A stretch of 64,000 nt of DNA from assembly GCF_018128945.1 (NCBI RefSeq), contig NZ_CP068393.1, forward strand, positions 310,001-374,000, in the 5' to 3' direction. A program made the position numbers and the translations under genes. Below the pieces are notes generated by a model. The model did not search any database. It saw only the letters and a program-made list of their open reading frames with translations, and was not told where the DNA came from. This document shows, one piece after another, positions 8,819 through 17,884 of the stretch. Position 1 is the first letter of the stretch. Each line of letters opens with the position of its first letter. The DNA comes from Aristaeella hokkaidonensis. Lineage in GTDB: Bacteria > Bacillota > Clostridia > Christensenellales > Aristaeellaceae.

Positions 8819-9738
8819 AACCGTTTATTGAACAACGGGCGGATCCCTATATCATCCGCAAGGACGGCTGGTATTACTTTACGGCTTCTGCCCCGGAGTT
8901 TGACCGGATTATCCTGCGGAAGGCAAGAACCCTGGAGGAACTGCCCGACGCCGTGGAAAAGATTATCTGGTCCCGGCATGAGAAAGGCCCGATGAGCTGC
9001 AACATCTGGGCGCCGGAACTGCACTTTGTGGACGGAAAATGGTATGTGTACTTTGCCGCGGCCCGGCGGGGAGCGGATGAATCCGGCGTTTATGATCACA
9101 GGATCTATGCGTTGGAAAATGATCAGGCAGATCCGTTTTCCGGCGGTTTTACCGAGAAGGGAAGGATTGATACCGGATGGGAGAGCTTTTCCCTGGATTC
9201 CACTATGGTATCCTACGGCGGGAAACGGTATTTTATCTGGGCACAGCGGGATTATGAGATTCCCGGCAACAGCAACCTGTATATCGCGGAAATGAAAAAC
9301 GCGCTGGAACTGAAGCTGCCGGCGGTGAGACTGAGCATACCTGAGTATGACTGGGAGTGCCAGGGATACCTGGTGAATGAAGGGCCTGCCTGCCTCATCC
9401 ATAACGGACGGTTGTTCCTGACCTATTCCGGAAGCGCTACGGATGAGCGGTATGCGGTAGGCCTGCTGACGCTGAAGGAGGGCGGAGACCCGCTGGATCC
9501 GGAAGCGTGGATCAAATCGCCGGTTCCGGTGATGGTGACCGAGGAAAAGAACGGCTTATACGGACCGGGACATAATTCCTTTACCGTGGACGAGGAAGGC
9601 CGGGACCTGATTGTGTTCCATGCCAGGCCTTATCCCGGCTTTCACGGGGACGCCCTCAGCGATCCGAACAGGCACTGCTTCCTGCGCAGGGTGGAATATA
9701 CAGAGGACGGGATTCCGGTTTTTGCTGATAACGATTGA
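8815..9738 (+). CDS. Cytoplasmic GH43 alpha-L-arabinofuranosidase-like enzyme
   Basis: A 307-residue GH43 protein without a signal peptide. Catalytic residues are visible: base Asp10 (ADPYII), modulating Asp128 (LDSTMVS) and general acid Glu189 (NEGPACL). Its length and single-domain form resemble exo-acting GH43 arabinofuranosidases that release arabinose from short oligosaccharides. Its ATG overlaps the stop of the preceding GH43 by four bases (ATGA), which implies coupled translation. The likely division of labour: the first GH43 cleaves arabinan outside, the importer takes up fragments, and this enzyme completes hydrolysis inside. The exact sugar is inferred. Confidence 0.85.
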   Translation: MKPFIEQRADPYIIRKDGWYYFTASAPEFDRIILRKARTLEELPDAVEKIIWSRHEKGPMSCNIWAPELHFVDGKWYVYFAAARRGADESGVYDHRIYALENDQADPFSGGFTEKGRIDTGWESFSLDSTMVSYGGKRYFIWAQRDYEIPGNSNLYIAEMKNALELKLPAVRLSIPEYDWECQGYLVNEGPACLIHNGRLFLTYSGSATDERYAVGLLTLKEGGDPLDPEAWIKSPVPVMVTEEKNGLYGPGHNSFTVDEEGRDLIVFHARPYPGFHGDALSDPNRHCFLRRVEYTEDGIPVFADND

Positions 9739-9767
9739 TATGATCCGGATTTATAAAGCATGAATAT

Positions 9768-9804
9768 AAAAAACAGAAGCGATCGATGAGCGCTTCTGTT
9801 TTTT
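9768..9804. terminator. Bidirectional terminator, copy 1
   Basis: A 14-bp stem (AAAAAACAGAAGCG at 9768-9781, complement at 9791-9804) with a nine-base loop and U tracts on both sides, between two convergent genes. A nearly identical hairpin occurs at 11221-11253. Confidence 0.88.
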
Positions 9805-9839
9805 GTCAGACAGACATGGAAATCCCCTTTCTGCCTGTT

Positions 9840-11117
9840 TTATCGCGGTTCCTTGATCTGGATTGAGACATAATCTTCACTACCGGCTATGATTTCATCA
9901 GTCCCGTCTTCCCTGGTGCTGCATGCACAGGCGTTTGCGAAAACCCAGAGTTCTTCAGTGCTGGAAAGCAGTTCAAAGTCAGTAATCACAGCATGAACCG
10001 TATCATTGCCGTTCTCCGGAGTAAGATAGGGAACCATGGCCGGGAATTGCATATTTTGCAGGTAAAGCCTGTTGTTTCCCAGATGGTTTCCCTCCAGGTC
10101 AAACCACTGGAAAACCCGCGGAGTGTTTATATTTTTCTCATCCTTCTGATCCGGCGCAGAATACAGGACAATTTTCCGGTTGATAATCATTATCCTGCTA
10201 TTGGTACTTTTCTTTTCAGTTTCATCCTTATATGTCCATTGAACATTGCCTTCCGTATCCAGTTTTAACAGTGCATATTTCCATACGATGCTGTCTGAAT
10301 CGCCGGCTTTGCCTTCACACACAAGCGCAGCGCATCCGCCGTCCTTTGTATTGACAATCTCATTGATCCTGACGGCGGAAGTGTCTGTCCAGATGGGATC
10401 AAGCGTCACATTCCAGAGCGGTTTCCCTTCAAGCCTCTCTTTTTTGATTATTCGTGCGCGGCCATCCTTGGCGGAAACAGAATCATAGAGCAAGATGCCG
10501 CCTTTTATCTCTTCACAAAAAAGCTTTTTTCCGGACAGGATCTCATTGTTTTCATCAAGCGGATTGCCGTCCCAGTCTGTAATGATATAACGTGTTTTAT
10601 TATCCTCTTCTGTCGGCAGGAACATCTGCACAAGACAGGAGGTATCATTGGTTTTTGACTGTATGATTCCTGGAAGATCAGTTTCTTTTCCGGTTGCCTG
10701 ACCAGATTGTGTAAAATACCTGATTTTGGTTCTTGCGCCTTCCGGTGCCTCGTGGTCTTCATCTCCTATATCAAACAGTACTGCAATGGTTCCATCCGGA
10801 CGCTCTGACACAGCGAATACTGTACTGGCTTCTTCCTCCGGGGTAATGTATTCCCAGTTTACTGTCCGGTCCGGGTTCAGGCACAGCAGCCATTTCCTGG
10901 TGATATCCTTGCTTTCGTCCAGGCATTTTGATCCACCGAAAAGCAGCCGCCCGTCAGAAAGTGTATTGACAAAGAAAAGATAATCATTGTCTCCCTCGTA
11001 AAACTCTTTTACATTTACATTTTGAGCAAGTGCTGAACCAATCAGCATGATCAGGCACAGGCTCATGATCAGCATCTGTTTCAGGATGGACAAACCATTG
11101 ATCTTTGTTGATTTCAT
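9840..11117 (-). CDS. Secreted protein of unknown function, possibly beta-propeller
   Basis: A 425-residue protein. ATG 11117 is preferred over an upstream in-frame start because AAGGAGATGA lies just before it. The N-terminus has a signal peptide (hydrophobic run LKQMLIMSLCLIMLIGSALAQ). The rest shows repeated patterns of a short beta strand, a D/G turn and a tryptophan (for example WLLCLNPDRTVNWEY and WKYALLKLDTEGNVQWTY), which resemble quinoprotein or PQQ-like propeller blades. No catalytic motif is recognised. It is convergent with the GH43 genes and tandem behind the methyltransferase, but it has its own terminators on both sides. Function unknown; binding or scaffolding outside the membrane is a guess. 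Confidence 0.7.
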   Translation of the reverse strand: MKSTKINGLSILKQMLIMSLCLIMLIGSALAQNVNVKEFYEGDNDYLFFVNTLSDGRLLFGGSKCLDESKDITRKWLLCLNPDRTVNWEYITPEEEASTVFAVSERPDGTIAVLFDIGDEDHEAPEGARTKIRYFTQSGQATGKETDLPGIIQSKTNDTSCLVQMFLPTEEDNKTRYIITDWDGNPLDENNEILSGKKLFCEEIKGGILLYDSVSAKDGRARIIKKERLEGKPLWNVTLDPIWTDTSAVRINEIVNTKDGGCAALVCEGKAGDSDSIVWKYALLKLDTEGNVQWTYKDETEKKSTNSRIMIINRKIVLYSAPDQKDEKNINTPRVFQWFDLEGNHLGNNRLYLQNMQFPAMVPYLTPENGNDTVHAVITDFELLSSTEELWVFANACACSTREDGTDEIIAGSEDYVSIQIKEPR

Positions 11118-11220
11118 TGTTTCATCTCCTTCCCCGATATTGAGGTTTGCCAACTATAGAACGAAAACAGCAGGCATTTTCATTCGAAACAGAAAAATCG
11201 TTTAGACTGAATTTCACAAT

Positions 11221-11253
11221 AAAACAGAAGCGATCGATGATCGCTTCTGTTTT
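11221..11253 (-). terminator. Terminator of the methyltransferase gene, copy 2
   Basis: A perfect 15-bp stem (AAAACAGAAGCGATC at 11221-11235, complement at 11239-11253) with a three-base loop. It lies 21 bases beyond the methyltransferase stop on the minus strand and shares its core with the hairpin at 9768. Confidence 0.85.
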
Positions 11254-11274
11254 TGTATATGTCAGATGGATGTG

Positions 11275-12471
11275 TCAGACGAGCTTTTCTCCAGTGATTT
11301 CCTCTTTCATGAGAGACCAGAGCGTCGGGGTGACCTGGAATTCCTTCAGAGCGGATTCGATCTCCGGGAGCATGGCCTGCTTCCGCTTGGCGGAGGCCTT
11401 GGCACCGCCGGGCCGGAGGACTGCCCGGAGCATGATGTTCTTGGGGGTATGCTCCAGGTCAATGAATTCCAGCACCTGGGTCTCGTAGCCGCAGCACTCC
11501 AGGATATCAGCCCGGAGAGCATCGGTCAGCAGGGCGGAGAAGCGCTCCTTGATGATGCCGTAGCGTGTGAGGACGTTCAGGTTCTGAGAGGTGATGGTGT
11601 TGTTGATTTCATGCTGGCAGCAGGGAACGGAGAAGATCTTCTTCGCGTTCCATTTGACCGCGTTGTACAGGGCGTAGTCTGTGGCGGTATCACAGGCATG
11701 AAGGGTAATGACCATATCTACGTCGTCATCCGGGGAGTAATCGGCGATGTCGCCGACCTCAAACCGGAGGGAGGAGTAGCCGTACTTCTGAGCAGCCTGG
11801 TTGCACTTCTCAATGACGTCCGTTTTCAGGTCCAGGCCGATGATGTCCACGGCCAGGTGCCTGATCTCTGTGAAATAGTAGTAGAGGACAAAGGTGAGGT
11901 AAGCCTTGCCACAGCCGAAGTCGATGACGCGGAGGGGCTTGTCAGCGGTGTAGTCCTTATACTCATCGTCGATGATTTCCAGGAACCGGTTGATCTGGCG
12001 GAACTTGTCATACCGTGAGCGGATGATCTTGCCTTCCGGGGTCAGGACGCCCATATCCACCAGCGGAGGCACGATCATGCCTTCCTGCAGGATGTGGTTT
12101 TTCTGCCGGTTGGGAAGTGCCTTGGAGCGGACCAGGGGCGTGGCCTGGACAGAGGCGGTGGTAGTGACGTGCGCCTTTCCCTTTTTGGACAGGAGAATCT
12201 CCATGACCCGGCCGTCATTCAGCCAGAGGTTCAGCTGGCGGTAGGTTTCCGCGGCCGTTTTCAGGCAGAAGGAAAGGATATCAGCAGCGGGAACGGTCTC
12301 GTGGAAAACCTGGGTGACCGTAAAGGAGGAGACAAAGAATTCCTCTCCGTTTCTCTCTGCCCGGATCTTCCGGTATTTTGTTCTGGAGGGAAGCGGATTG
12401 CTGAAAATGACCGACTGCAGTGCGTCGGATGTAAGGGGGCGAAGCGCCTCGTCAAGACTTTCGTAATTCAT
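11275..12471 (-). CDS. SAM-dependent methyltransferase (Methyltransf_32-like)
   Basis: A 398-residue protein. The SAM site is VIDFGCGKAYLTF (motif I) followed by acidic IIGLDLK (motif II) and later DMVITLHACDTATDYAL. The PCCQHEIN motif is typical of the Methyltransf_32 family, which includes RNA-modifying and poorly studied enzymes. The first 150 residues form a separate alpha/beta domain of unknown role. ATG 12471 is chosen because GGAGG sits seven bases upstream; the open frame extends to 12756 but overlaps the divergent gene and its promoter. The substrate is not readable from sequence. It is divergent from the deaminase-like gene. Confidence 0.82.
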   Translation of the reverse strand: MNYESLDEALRPLTSDALQSVIFSNPLPSRTKYRKIRAERNGEEFFVSSFTVTQVFHETVPAADILSFCLKTAAETYRQLNLWLNDGRVMEILLSKKGKAHVTTTASVQATPLVRSKALPNRQKNHILQEGMIVPPLVDMGVLTPEGKIIRSRYDKFRQINRFLEIIDDEYKDYTADKPLRVIDFGCGKAYLTFVLYYYFTEIRHLAVDIIGLDLKTDVIEKCNQAAQKYGYSSLRFEVGDIADYSPDDDVDMVITLHACDTATDYALYNAVKWNAKKIFSVPCCQHEINNTITSQNLNVLTRYGIIKERFSALLTDALRADILECCGYETQVLEFIDLEHTPKNIMLRAVLRPGGAKASAKRKQAMLPEIESALKEFQVTPTLWSLMKEEITGEKLV

Positions 12472-12574
12472 GGAAAACCTCCGGATCATACAAACCGCCT
12501 GAAACGGCGGGAAACACTCTGGAACAACGTCATAGTACCACATCCGGGGATGAGCGTCCAGCAGCGCAACGGGG

Positions 12575-12603
12575 TTGAACGCATTTCCGGAACGTGATAT
12601 AGT
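12575..12603 (+). promoter_or_regulatory. Promoter of the deaminase-like gene
   Basis: TTGAAC at 12575-12580, a 17-base spacer, and TATAGT at 12598-12603. The start codon follows about 46 bases later behind AAAGGAAAGG. Confidence 0.75.
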
Positions 12604-12648
12604 GGGCAAAAGGGAACTGAAGGAGCGCAGAGCGGGAAAGGAAAGGTC

Positions 12649-15093
12649 ATGATCTTTTTTCAGCAGTTCTATCTCGATAAAGAAAAGGATATTGCGGTCG
12701 ACCTCTGCATGGAGGGAGACCGCCTGTTTTATACCATCCGGACGCCGAATCACCATACCGGCAACCTGATCACCAACCTGGCCAGGCTGTGCAGCCTGCA
12801 GACGGAGGAGGATGACCGGGGGCTGAAGGTGATCCGGGATGAGATCCCCTGTTACTATGACGGGGATAACCGGAAGATGTATATCCTGCGGCTGGGGAAC
12901 ACGAAGATCGCCAATATTTTCCCGGACGGCAGGGTGGAAATGAAGGCATCAATTCCTGCTATTTCAAAAACCCTGATGAGCCAGACCCGGGACTACCGGC
13001 TCGGGGTGGCCAAGACGATCGTGAAAACCTATATCCGCAGCGAGTGCAAGTTCCATACGGATCTGCATACGCATATGAACGGCAACCTGCCGCCGGACGC
13101 GCTGATTGCCCTGGGCATCGTGCGGCAGCTGCGCTATCCTTATTACTACATCAAAAAACTGGGACTCAAGTGTGATCCGACTCAGAAGGCGAAGCTGGAA
13201 CAGCGCCGGGCTGAAACGGAGAAAAAGCTGGGAGAAACCGGCCTGACCGGCAAGTACCGGGACCGGCGGATTGACGACCATACCTTTATCAATTTTGCGG
13301 AGCTGATCCTGGGCAACCCGGCAGACGCCCAGTACAACATCGACCGGATCCGGAACTCCCTGACCATCCCCAAGGACGGACAGGCGGTGTTCGCGGACCT
13401 GGAAAAGGTGTACCTGTACCGCTATGTGTTTACCAAGGGACTGCCCGCGGAGGATCCCTTCAGCGGGATCAACCTGGCCCTGATCCCGGACCGGGAAGTG
13501 CTGGCATACGCGGAACAGATGCGCCGGGACCGGGAAACGGAACGTTTCGGAAGCAACACCCTGTACCAGGACCTGCTGCTCTGGATCGCCCGCGAATACC
13601 GCCGCAGGGGGATTGAGTACGCGGAAATTTCGGATACGGCTCTGCTGAACCGGGATCTGTTCGCCGCAAGGCTGCGGGAAATCCATGAAGTGATGCCGGC
13701 AGTGACCCGGGAAACCGGGGTGATGCTCCGGTTCCTGGCCGGTATCCGCCGAATCCCGCTGACGATTATCCGGGACCGGATTACCCCGAACGACTACCTG
13801 GCGGACAACCTGCAGATTCTCCGGGCGATTGCCGGGGATCCCTACGTGGCCGGAAGCGATATCATCGGTGAAGAAATCAACAGCATCCTGGAACTGCGGG
13901 CGGTGATCCGGGAACTGGTCCGGATTGCGGGAGAGCATGAAGGCTTTGTGATCCGGATTCACGCGGGCGAGAACGACTCCCTGCGGGACAACGTGGCCAA
14001 CAGTATTGACTGTGTGAAGGAAGCGCTGGCGCCCGGACAGCCGATGCCGGCCCTGCGGATCGGCCACGGTCTGTACACCTGCGACCTAAAGACAGCCCGG
14101 GGAAGGAAACTGCTGGAAGATATCAAGGAACTGGGGGTTACGCTGGAATTCCAGATTACTTCCAATGTGCGGCTGAATAACCTTTCCAGGCTGGACAACC
14201 ATCCGCTCCGCCGGTATCTGCGGGCGGGCATTGCCTGCGTACAGGGGACCGACGGCGGCGCCCTGTACGGAACGGATTCCATTGATGAAGAGCTCTCCCT
14301 GGAAAAACTGCTGGGGCTGAGCTTTGAAGAATTGAAGAAGATGCGCCGGGCGGATGAACGGATCCTGCAGCGGAGCCGGCAGGTCTTTGAACAGCGGATG
14401 GCGGCGTTCCGGGAGGACTGCGGCGCCGGAGACGCGGAAAAGTGGTACCAGCGCAGGCTGGAGGAGACGCCGCGGATCACCCAGGACCTGTGGAAGGAAT
14501 CCGGACGGATTGACGCGGCGGAAGAACTGAAGGAACTGATTGCGCCGCTGCCGGAAGGCCTGTTCCCGGTAGTGGTGGCGGGCGGCAGCTTTAACCACAG
14601 CGGGCACCGGACGGTGATCCGGGAAGAGGATCAGCAGATGATTGACCGGCTGCTGGACACCCTGGATCCGGCTAAGACTTTCTTTGTGATCGGTCACAGC
14701 CTGACGGGGCTGGAGGGCCGCCTGGCCGCGAGGAACCGGGGACGGTTCCGGATTTTTGCCATTGTGCCTACACGGATCAGCCGGGCTGAGAAGAAACGGC
14801 TGCAGGAGGCCGGCGTATCAGTACGGATCTCCATTGAAAGCTCCGGAATGGGCTTGTACAAGAGTTTTGCCTATGAGATCTTCAAACGCATGAATTCCGT
14901 GCTCCTGGCCTTTGACGGCAACGCGCCGGCCATGAACCTGATCCAGGAGGCGCGGAACGGCCGGGGAAAGTGCCGGATTTTCCTGAATCCCCGTTCCCGG
15001 GGACTGAGCGAGAAGGCGAAACTGCTGGAAGGCTACGTCCGGCCGCTGACGGAAGACGCGGATATCGCAGGCGTTGTGGAAGAACTGAGATAA
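12649..15093 (+). CDS. Adenosine-deaminase-like enzyme with C-terminal Rossmann (SLOG-like) domain
   Basis: An 814-residue, three-part protein. Residues 1-130 are a beta-rich domain of unknown type. Residues 135-600 are an adenosine/AMP deaminase-type TIM barrel with all metal and catalytic positions: His140 and His142 (DLHTHMNG), His438 with Glu441 (IHAGEN), His473 (GHG) and Asp535 (GTDGG). The family removes the 6-amino group of adenine nucleosides. Residues about 640-814 form an alpha/beta domain (VVVAGGSFN, VIGHSLTGLEG, IFAIVPTRIS, VLLAFDGNAPAMNL) resembling nucleotide-binding SLOG folds. Ordinary deaminases have about 340 residues, so this is a large fusion. It has its own promoter and no partner gene. 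The substrate is unknown; a nucleotide-signal or defence role is inference only. Confidence 0.75.
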   Translation: MIFFQQFYLDKEKDIAVDLCMEGDRLFYTIRTPNHHTGNLITNLARLCSLQTEEDDRGLKVIRDEIPCYYDGDNRKMYILRLGNTKIANIFPDGRVEMKASIPAISKTLMSQTRDYRLGVAKTIVKTYIRSECKFHTDLHTHMNGNLPPDALIALGIVRQLRYPYYYIKKLGLKCDPTQKAKLEQRRAETEKKLGETGLTGKYRDRRIDDHTFINFAELILGNPADAQYNIDRIRNSLTIPKDGQAVFADLEKVYLYRYVFTKGLPAEDPFSGINLALIPDREVLAYAEQMRRDRETERFGSNTLYQDLLLWIAREYRRRGIEYAEISDTALLNRDLFAARLREIHEVMPAVTRETGVMLRFLAGIRRIPLTIIRDRITPNDYLADNLQILRAIAGDPYVAGSDIIGEEINSILELRAVIRELVRIAGEHEGFVIRIHAGENDSLRDNVANSIDCVKEALAPGQPMPALRIGHGLYTCDLKTARGRKLLEDIKELGVTLEFQITSNVRLNNLSRLDNHPLRRYLRAGIACVQGTDGGALYGTDSIDEELSLEKLLGLSFEELKKMRRADERILQRSRQVFEQRMAAFREDCGAGDAEKWYQRRLEETPRITQDLWKESGRIDAAEELKELIAPLPEGLFPVVVAGGSFNHSGHRTVIREEDQQMIDRLLDTLDPAKTFFVIGHSLTGLEGRLAARNRGRFRIFAIVPTRISRAEKKRLQEAGVSVRISIESSGMGLYKSFAYEIFKRMNSVLLAFDGNAPAMNLIQEARNGRGKCRIFLNPRSRGLSEKAKLLEGYVRPLTEDADIAGVVEELR

Positions 15094-15104
15094 GGGCCTT
15101 TATC

Positions 15105-15134
15105 TTTACAAATACAGCCCTTCAGGGGTAAAAT
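15105..15134 (+). promoter_or_regulatory. Probable promoter of the AI-2E family gene
   Basis: TTTACA at 15105-15110 and TAAAAT at 15129-15134 with an 18-base spacer, 12-42 bases after the previous stop. It gives a leader of roughly 30 bases before the ATG at 15169. Confidence 0.55.
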
Positions 15135-15168
15135 ATACTTTAGTTTTTGCCTGAAAGGCGGTGATCGG

Positions 15169-16293
15169 ATGAGCGAAGAAAGAAAAGCGGCTGAGCGGAT
15201 GCTGCTGCGTCTGCTGGGCGTTGCCGCGGCGTTTGCCGTAATACGCTGGGTGCTGCCGGAAGTGTGGGACAAGATGTCTCCCTTTATTATCGCTGTTCCG
15301 ATAGCGGCCGCGCTGCAGCCGGTGATCCGGTTCCTGCAGAAACGGATCAAACTGAAACGAAGCCCTGCTTCGCTGATTCCGGTGCTCCTGCTGCTGGCCC
15401 TTTTCCTGGGACTGATTATCTGGCTGCTGATCTTTGCAATTGGTCATGTACCGGGAATCGTCAGTCAATCCGGAGACCTGATGACTGAGAGCATCAGCAC
15501 GATGCGGCTGGCGATGAGCAATCTGCTGACAAAAATCGGGGAATCCACAGATCCCGGAGTGGCAGACTGGATCCGGAATGCCCTGACCACACTGCTGGAA
15601 CGCCTGAGCATATGGGGAACCAGTATTGCGCAGACTGTGGGCACCTTTGTTGTCAACCTGGCAACAGCCATGCCTTACAGTATCATCTATATCAGCTTCC
15701 TGACCATCGGGTTGTACTTTATTGCCAAGGAATATGAGGAAATCCGCAGCTACCTGCCGGGCGGAAAACGCCGCAAGCAGGACAGCCGGACCACCCAGCT
15801 GACCAATTCCACGGTGAAAAGCCTGTTCGGCTACCTGCGGGTCCAGGGCACATTTGCCCTGATTGTCGGGATTGTGTCATGGATTTACCTGACTTGTTTC
15901 GGTTTTTCCTACGCGGGCATCACGGCCCTCTTCTGCGGCGTGATGGAACTGGTGCCGATGATCGGCAGCGGCGTGCCCTATATTATTATGAGCGTTATCC
16001 AGTTCCTGCTGGGGAATACGGCGGCGGGATTCCAGATCCTGTTCCTGACCCTGGGCCTGCAGCTGCTGCGCCGGGTGCTGGAACCGAAACTGATGTCTGA
16101 TTCCATCGGTATTACCCCGCTGGAGAGCCTGATCGGCATGTTTGTGGGTATGCGCTTCGGCGGCATCATCGGCCTGATTGGCGGACCGGTGCTGATGTCG
16201 GTGCTGGTGGGCGCTTTCAAGGGCGGATTATTTGCTTCCACAGCAAGAGACTTCCATCTGATCTCCGTCTGGATGAAGAACAGATTGAAATAA
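15169..16293 (+). CDS. AI-2E family transporter (YtvI/PerM-like membrane protein)
   Basis: A 374-residue membrane protein with about seven to eight hydrophobic segments. Family features include the paired helices near the N-terminus (LPEVWDKMSPFIIAVPIAAALQPVI), an amphipathic middle region (residues 100-160), and the C-terminal block IGITPLESLIGMFVGMRFGGIIGLIGGPVL, which is highly typical of AI-2E transporters. AAAGGCGGTG precedes the ATG. Members include TqsA, PerM and the sporulation protein YtvI; length and the Clostridial host suggest a YtvI-like role, but sequence alone does not decide it. The next gene starts 19 bases downstream, so the two may be co-transcribed. Confidence 0.85.
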   Translation: MSEERKAAERMLLRLLGVAAAFAVIRWVLPEVWDKMSPFIIAVPIAAALQPVIRFLQKRIKLKRSPASLIPVLLLLALFLGLIIWLLIFAIGHVPGIVSQSGDLMTESISTMRLAMSNLLTKIGESTDPGVADWIRNALTTLLERLSIWGTSIAQTVGTFVVNLATAMPYSIIYISFLTIGLYFIAKEYEEIRSYLPGGKRRKQDSRTTQLTNSTVKSLFGYLRVQGTFALIVGIVSWIYLTCFGFSYAGITALFCGVMELVPMIGSGVPYIIMSVIQFLLGNTAAGFQILFLTLGLQLLRRVLEPKLMSDSIGITPLESLIGMFVGMRFGGIIGLIGGPVLMSVLVGAFKGGLFASTARDFHLISVWMKNRLK

Positions 16294-16312
16294 GTTTTCA
16301 GGAGGAACACTC

Positions 16313-17884
16313 ATGTACAGTTGTCCCGGGTGCGGGTCCCAGATGTTGTTTGATATCCCCAGCCAGATGCTGAAATGCAATCGCTGCGATCGAACCATGA
16401 GCATTGCTGAGGCGGACGAGAAGGAAGCCCGGCAGGCGGGAAGCAGCTTCGATATGGAACTGCTGACCTGCCCGACATGCGGCGCGGGAATCCATGCGCT
16501 GAATACCGCCGCGGCTGCTTTCTGCAGCTACTGCGGTTCTTCTGTGATGCTGGAAAAGCAGGAAGCACAGTATGATCCGCCGGAGAAGGTGATTCCTTTC
16601 CAGATTACCCGGGAGCAGTGCTTTGAAAAATACCAGAGCATGCTGAAGGGCAGCTTCTGTGCCGATCACCGGCTGAAGGAGCATATTTCAGCGGACAGCT
16701 TCCGTGGTATTTATGTGCCTTACCACACTTACAACGCGAGCGTGGATGGCACCATGACCCTTGAAGGACATGAGGACAAGGGCAATACCACATACTACTA
16801 CAAGACACAGGTCAAACTGGATCACCGGTATGAAGGGATTATGCATGACGCCTCCCGGGAAATGCCGGATAACATTTCTGAATCCATCTCGATTGCCCAT
16901 GGCGCACAGGAACGGATGGTTCCGTTTTCGCCTGCCTACCTGAGCGGTTTTTACGCGGACGTGGCGGATACGGATCCGGATGTTTACGTGCCCTATGCCA
17001 AGTCCGAAGCTATCCGTAAGGGACTGGAGGATACCCTGCCGAGGCTGAAGGACGACTCGCTTTCCTATTCCATGTCGGAGGCGGAAAAGGCCCTGACATC
17101 CAAGGCGCATGCAACCTATACCGGAGACGCGCTCCTGCCGGTATGGTTTATGTCCATGAAGAGCGGAAAACGGGTGCTTTACGCGGTACAGAACGCGGTG
17201 ACCGGTGAAATGTGGGCGGACATCCCGATGGATATTCCGCGGTTCGCACTGGTGGCGCTGGCACTGGCGGCGGCCCTGTATGCCCTTTTCCAGAACTACC
17301 TGGCCCTGCGTCCGGAAATGGTCATGATTACGGCCATGCTGCTGGCGCTCTTTGCCCAGTGGGCCGTTAATTCCAGAAGAACCCGGATGAAAGAAAAGGA
17401 AATGATGGAAGCCGTAATCCAGGGTGAAACGGTGGACGTGCAGGACCGGGTCAACAAGATGAAACGGCTGGAAAAACGGGTAGCCCGCCAGAATAATCAC
17501 GGGATCTTCCGGTACCTGGGGATCTTTGCGCTGGGCGCGGCTTCCTATCTGAGTATGGATCTCCTGTCGGGCCTGGATAATATCCGCATTTACAAATACG
17601 GGTCCCTGGCCCTGCTGGTGGTGATGGGGCTGATGATCCTGCCGCTGGGCGACCGTTCCAAACTGCCGTTCGGCTGCTTTGTAACCTTTGCCGCGATGGC
17701 CGCGGGTACGGCTATCCTGCTGCTGGATCCCTTCCACAGCGCGGATATGCCGATTTATATCGTGACACTGGCAATTATGGCCGGCGTGATCTGGGAATGC
17801 CTGGAACTGCTGAAACTGTACAACAAATCCTGTTCGAACACGCTGCCTCAGTTTGAAAGCCATCAGGGAGGTGAGCTGCTGTGA
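16313..17884 (+). CDS. Zinc-ribbon membrane protein of unknown function
   Basis: A 523-residue protein. It opens with two treble zinc ribbons: CPGC and CNRC near residues 4-25, then CPTC and CSYC around residues 47-67. A soluble beta-rich region follows (residues 90-300, with FRGIYVPYHTY). The C-terminal half holds about seven hydrophobic segments in two clusters split by a basic, coiled-coil-prone stretch (RRTRMKEKEMMEA...RVNKMKRLEKRV). TCAGGAGGA stands before the ATG. Similar proteins in Firmicutes are annotated only as zinc-ribbon or TFIIB-type membrane proteins. Its stop overlaps the GTG start of the TPM gene by four bases, so the two products probably act together at the membrane. Confidence 0.7.
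   Translation: MYSCPGCGSQMLFDIPSQMLKCNRCDRTMSIAEADEKEARQAGSSFDMELLTCPTCGAGIHALNTAAAAFCSYCGSSVMLEKQEAQYDPPEKVIPFQITREQCFEKYQSMLKGSFCADHRLKEHISADSFRGIYVPYHTYNASVDGTMTLEGHEDKGNTTYYYKTQVKLDHRYEGIMHDASREMPDNISESISIAHGAQERMVPFSPAYLSGFYADVADTDPDVYVPYAKSEAIRKGLEDTLPRLKDDSLSYSMSEAEKALTSKAHATYTGDALLPVWFMSMKSGKRVLYAVQNAVTGEMWADIPMDIPRFALVALALAAALYALFQNYLALRPEMVMITAMLLALFAQWAVNSRRTRMKEKEMMEAVIQGETVDVQDRVNKMKRLEKRVARQNNHGIFRYLGIFALGAASYLSMDLLSGLDNIRIYKYGSLALLVVMGLMILPLGDRSKLPFGCFVTFAAMAAGTAILLLDPFHSADMPIYIVTLAIMAGVIWECLELLKLYNKSCSNTLPQFESHQGGELL

Noticed and set aside
9840..11253. Insertion sequence between the twin terminators
   Set aside because: No transposase and no terminal inverted repeats or target duplication are visible; the repeats are themselves terminator hairpins.
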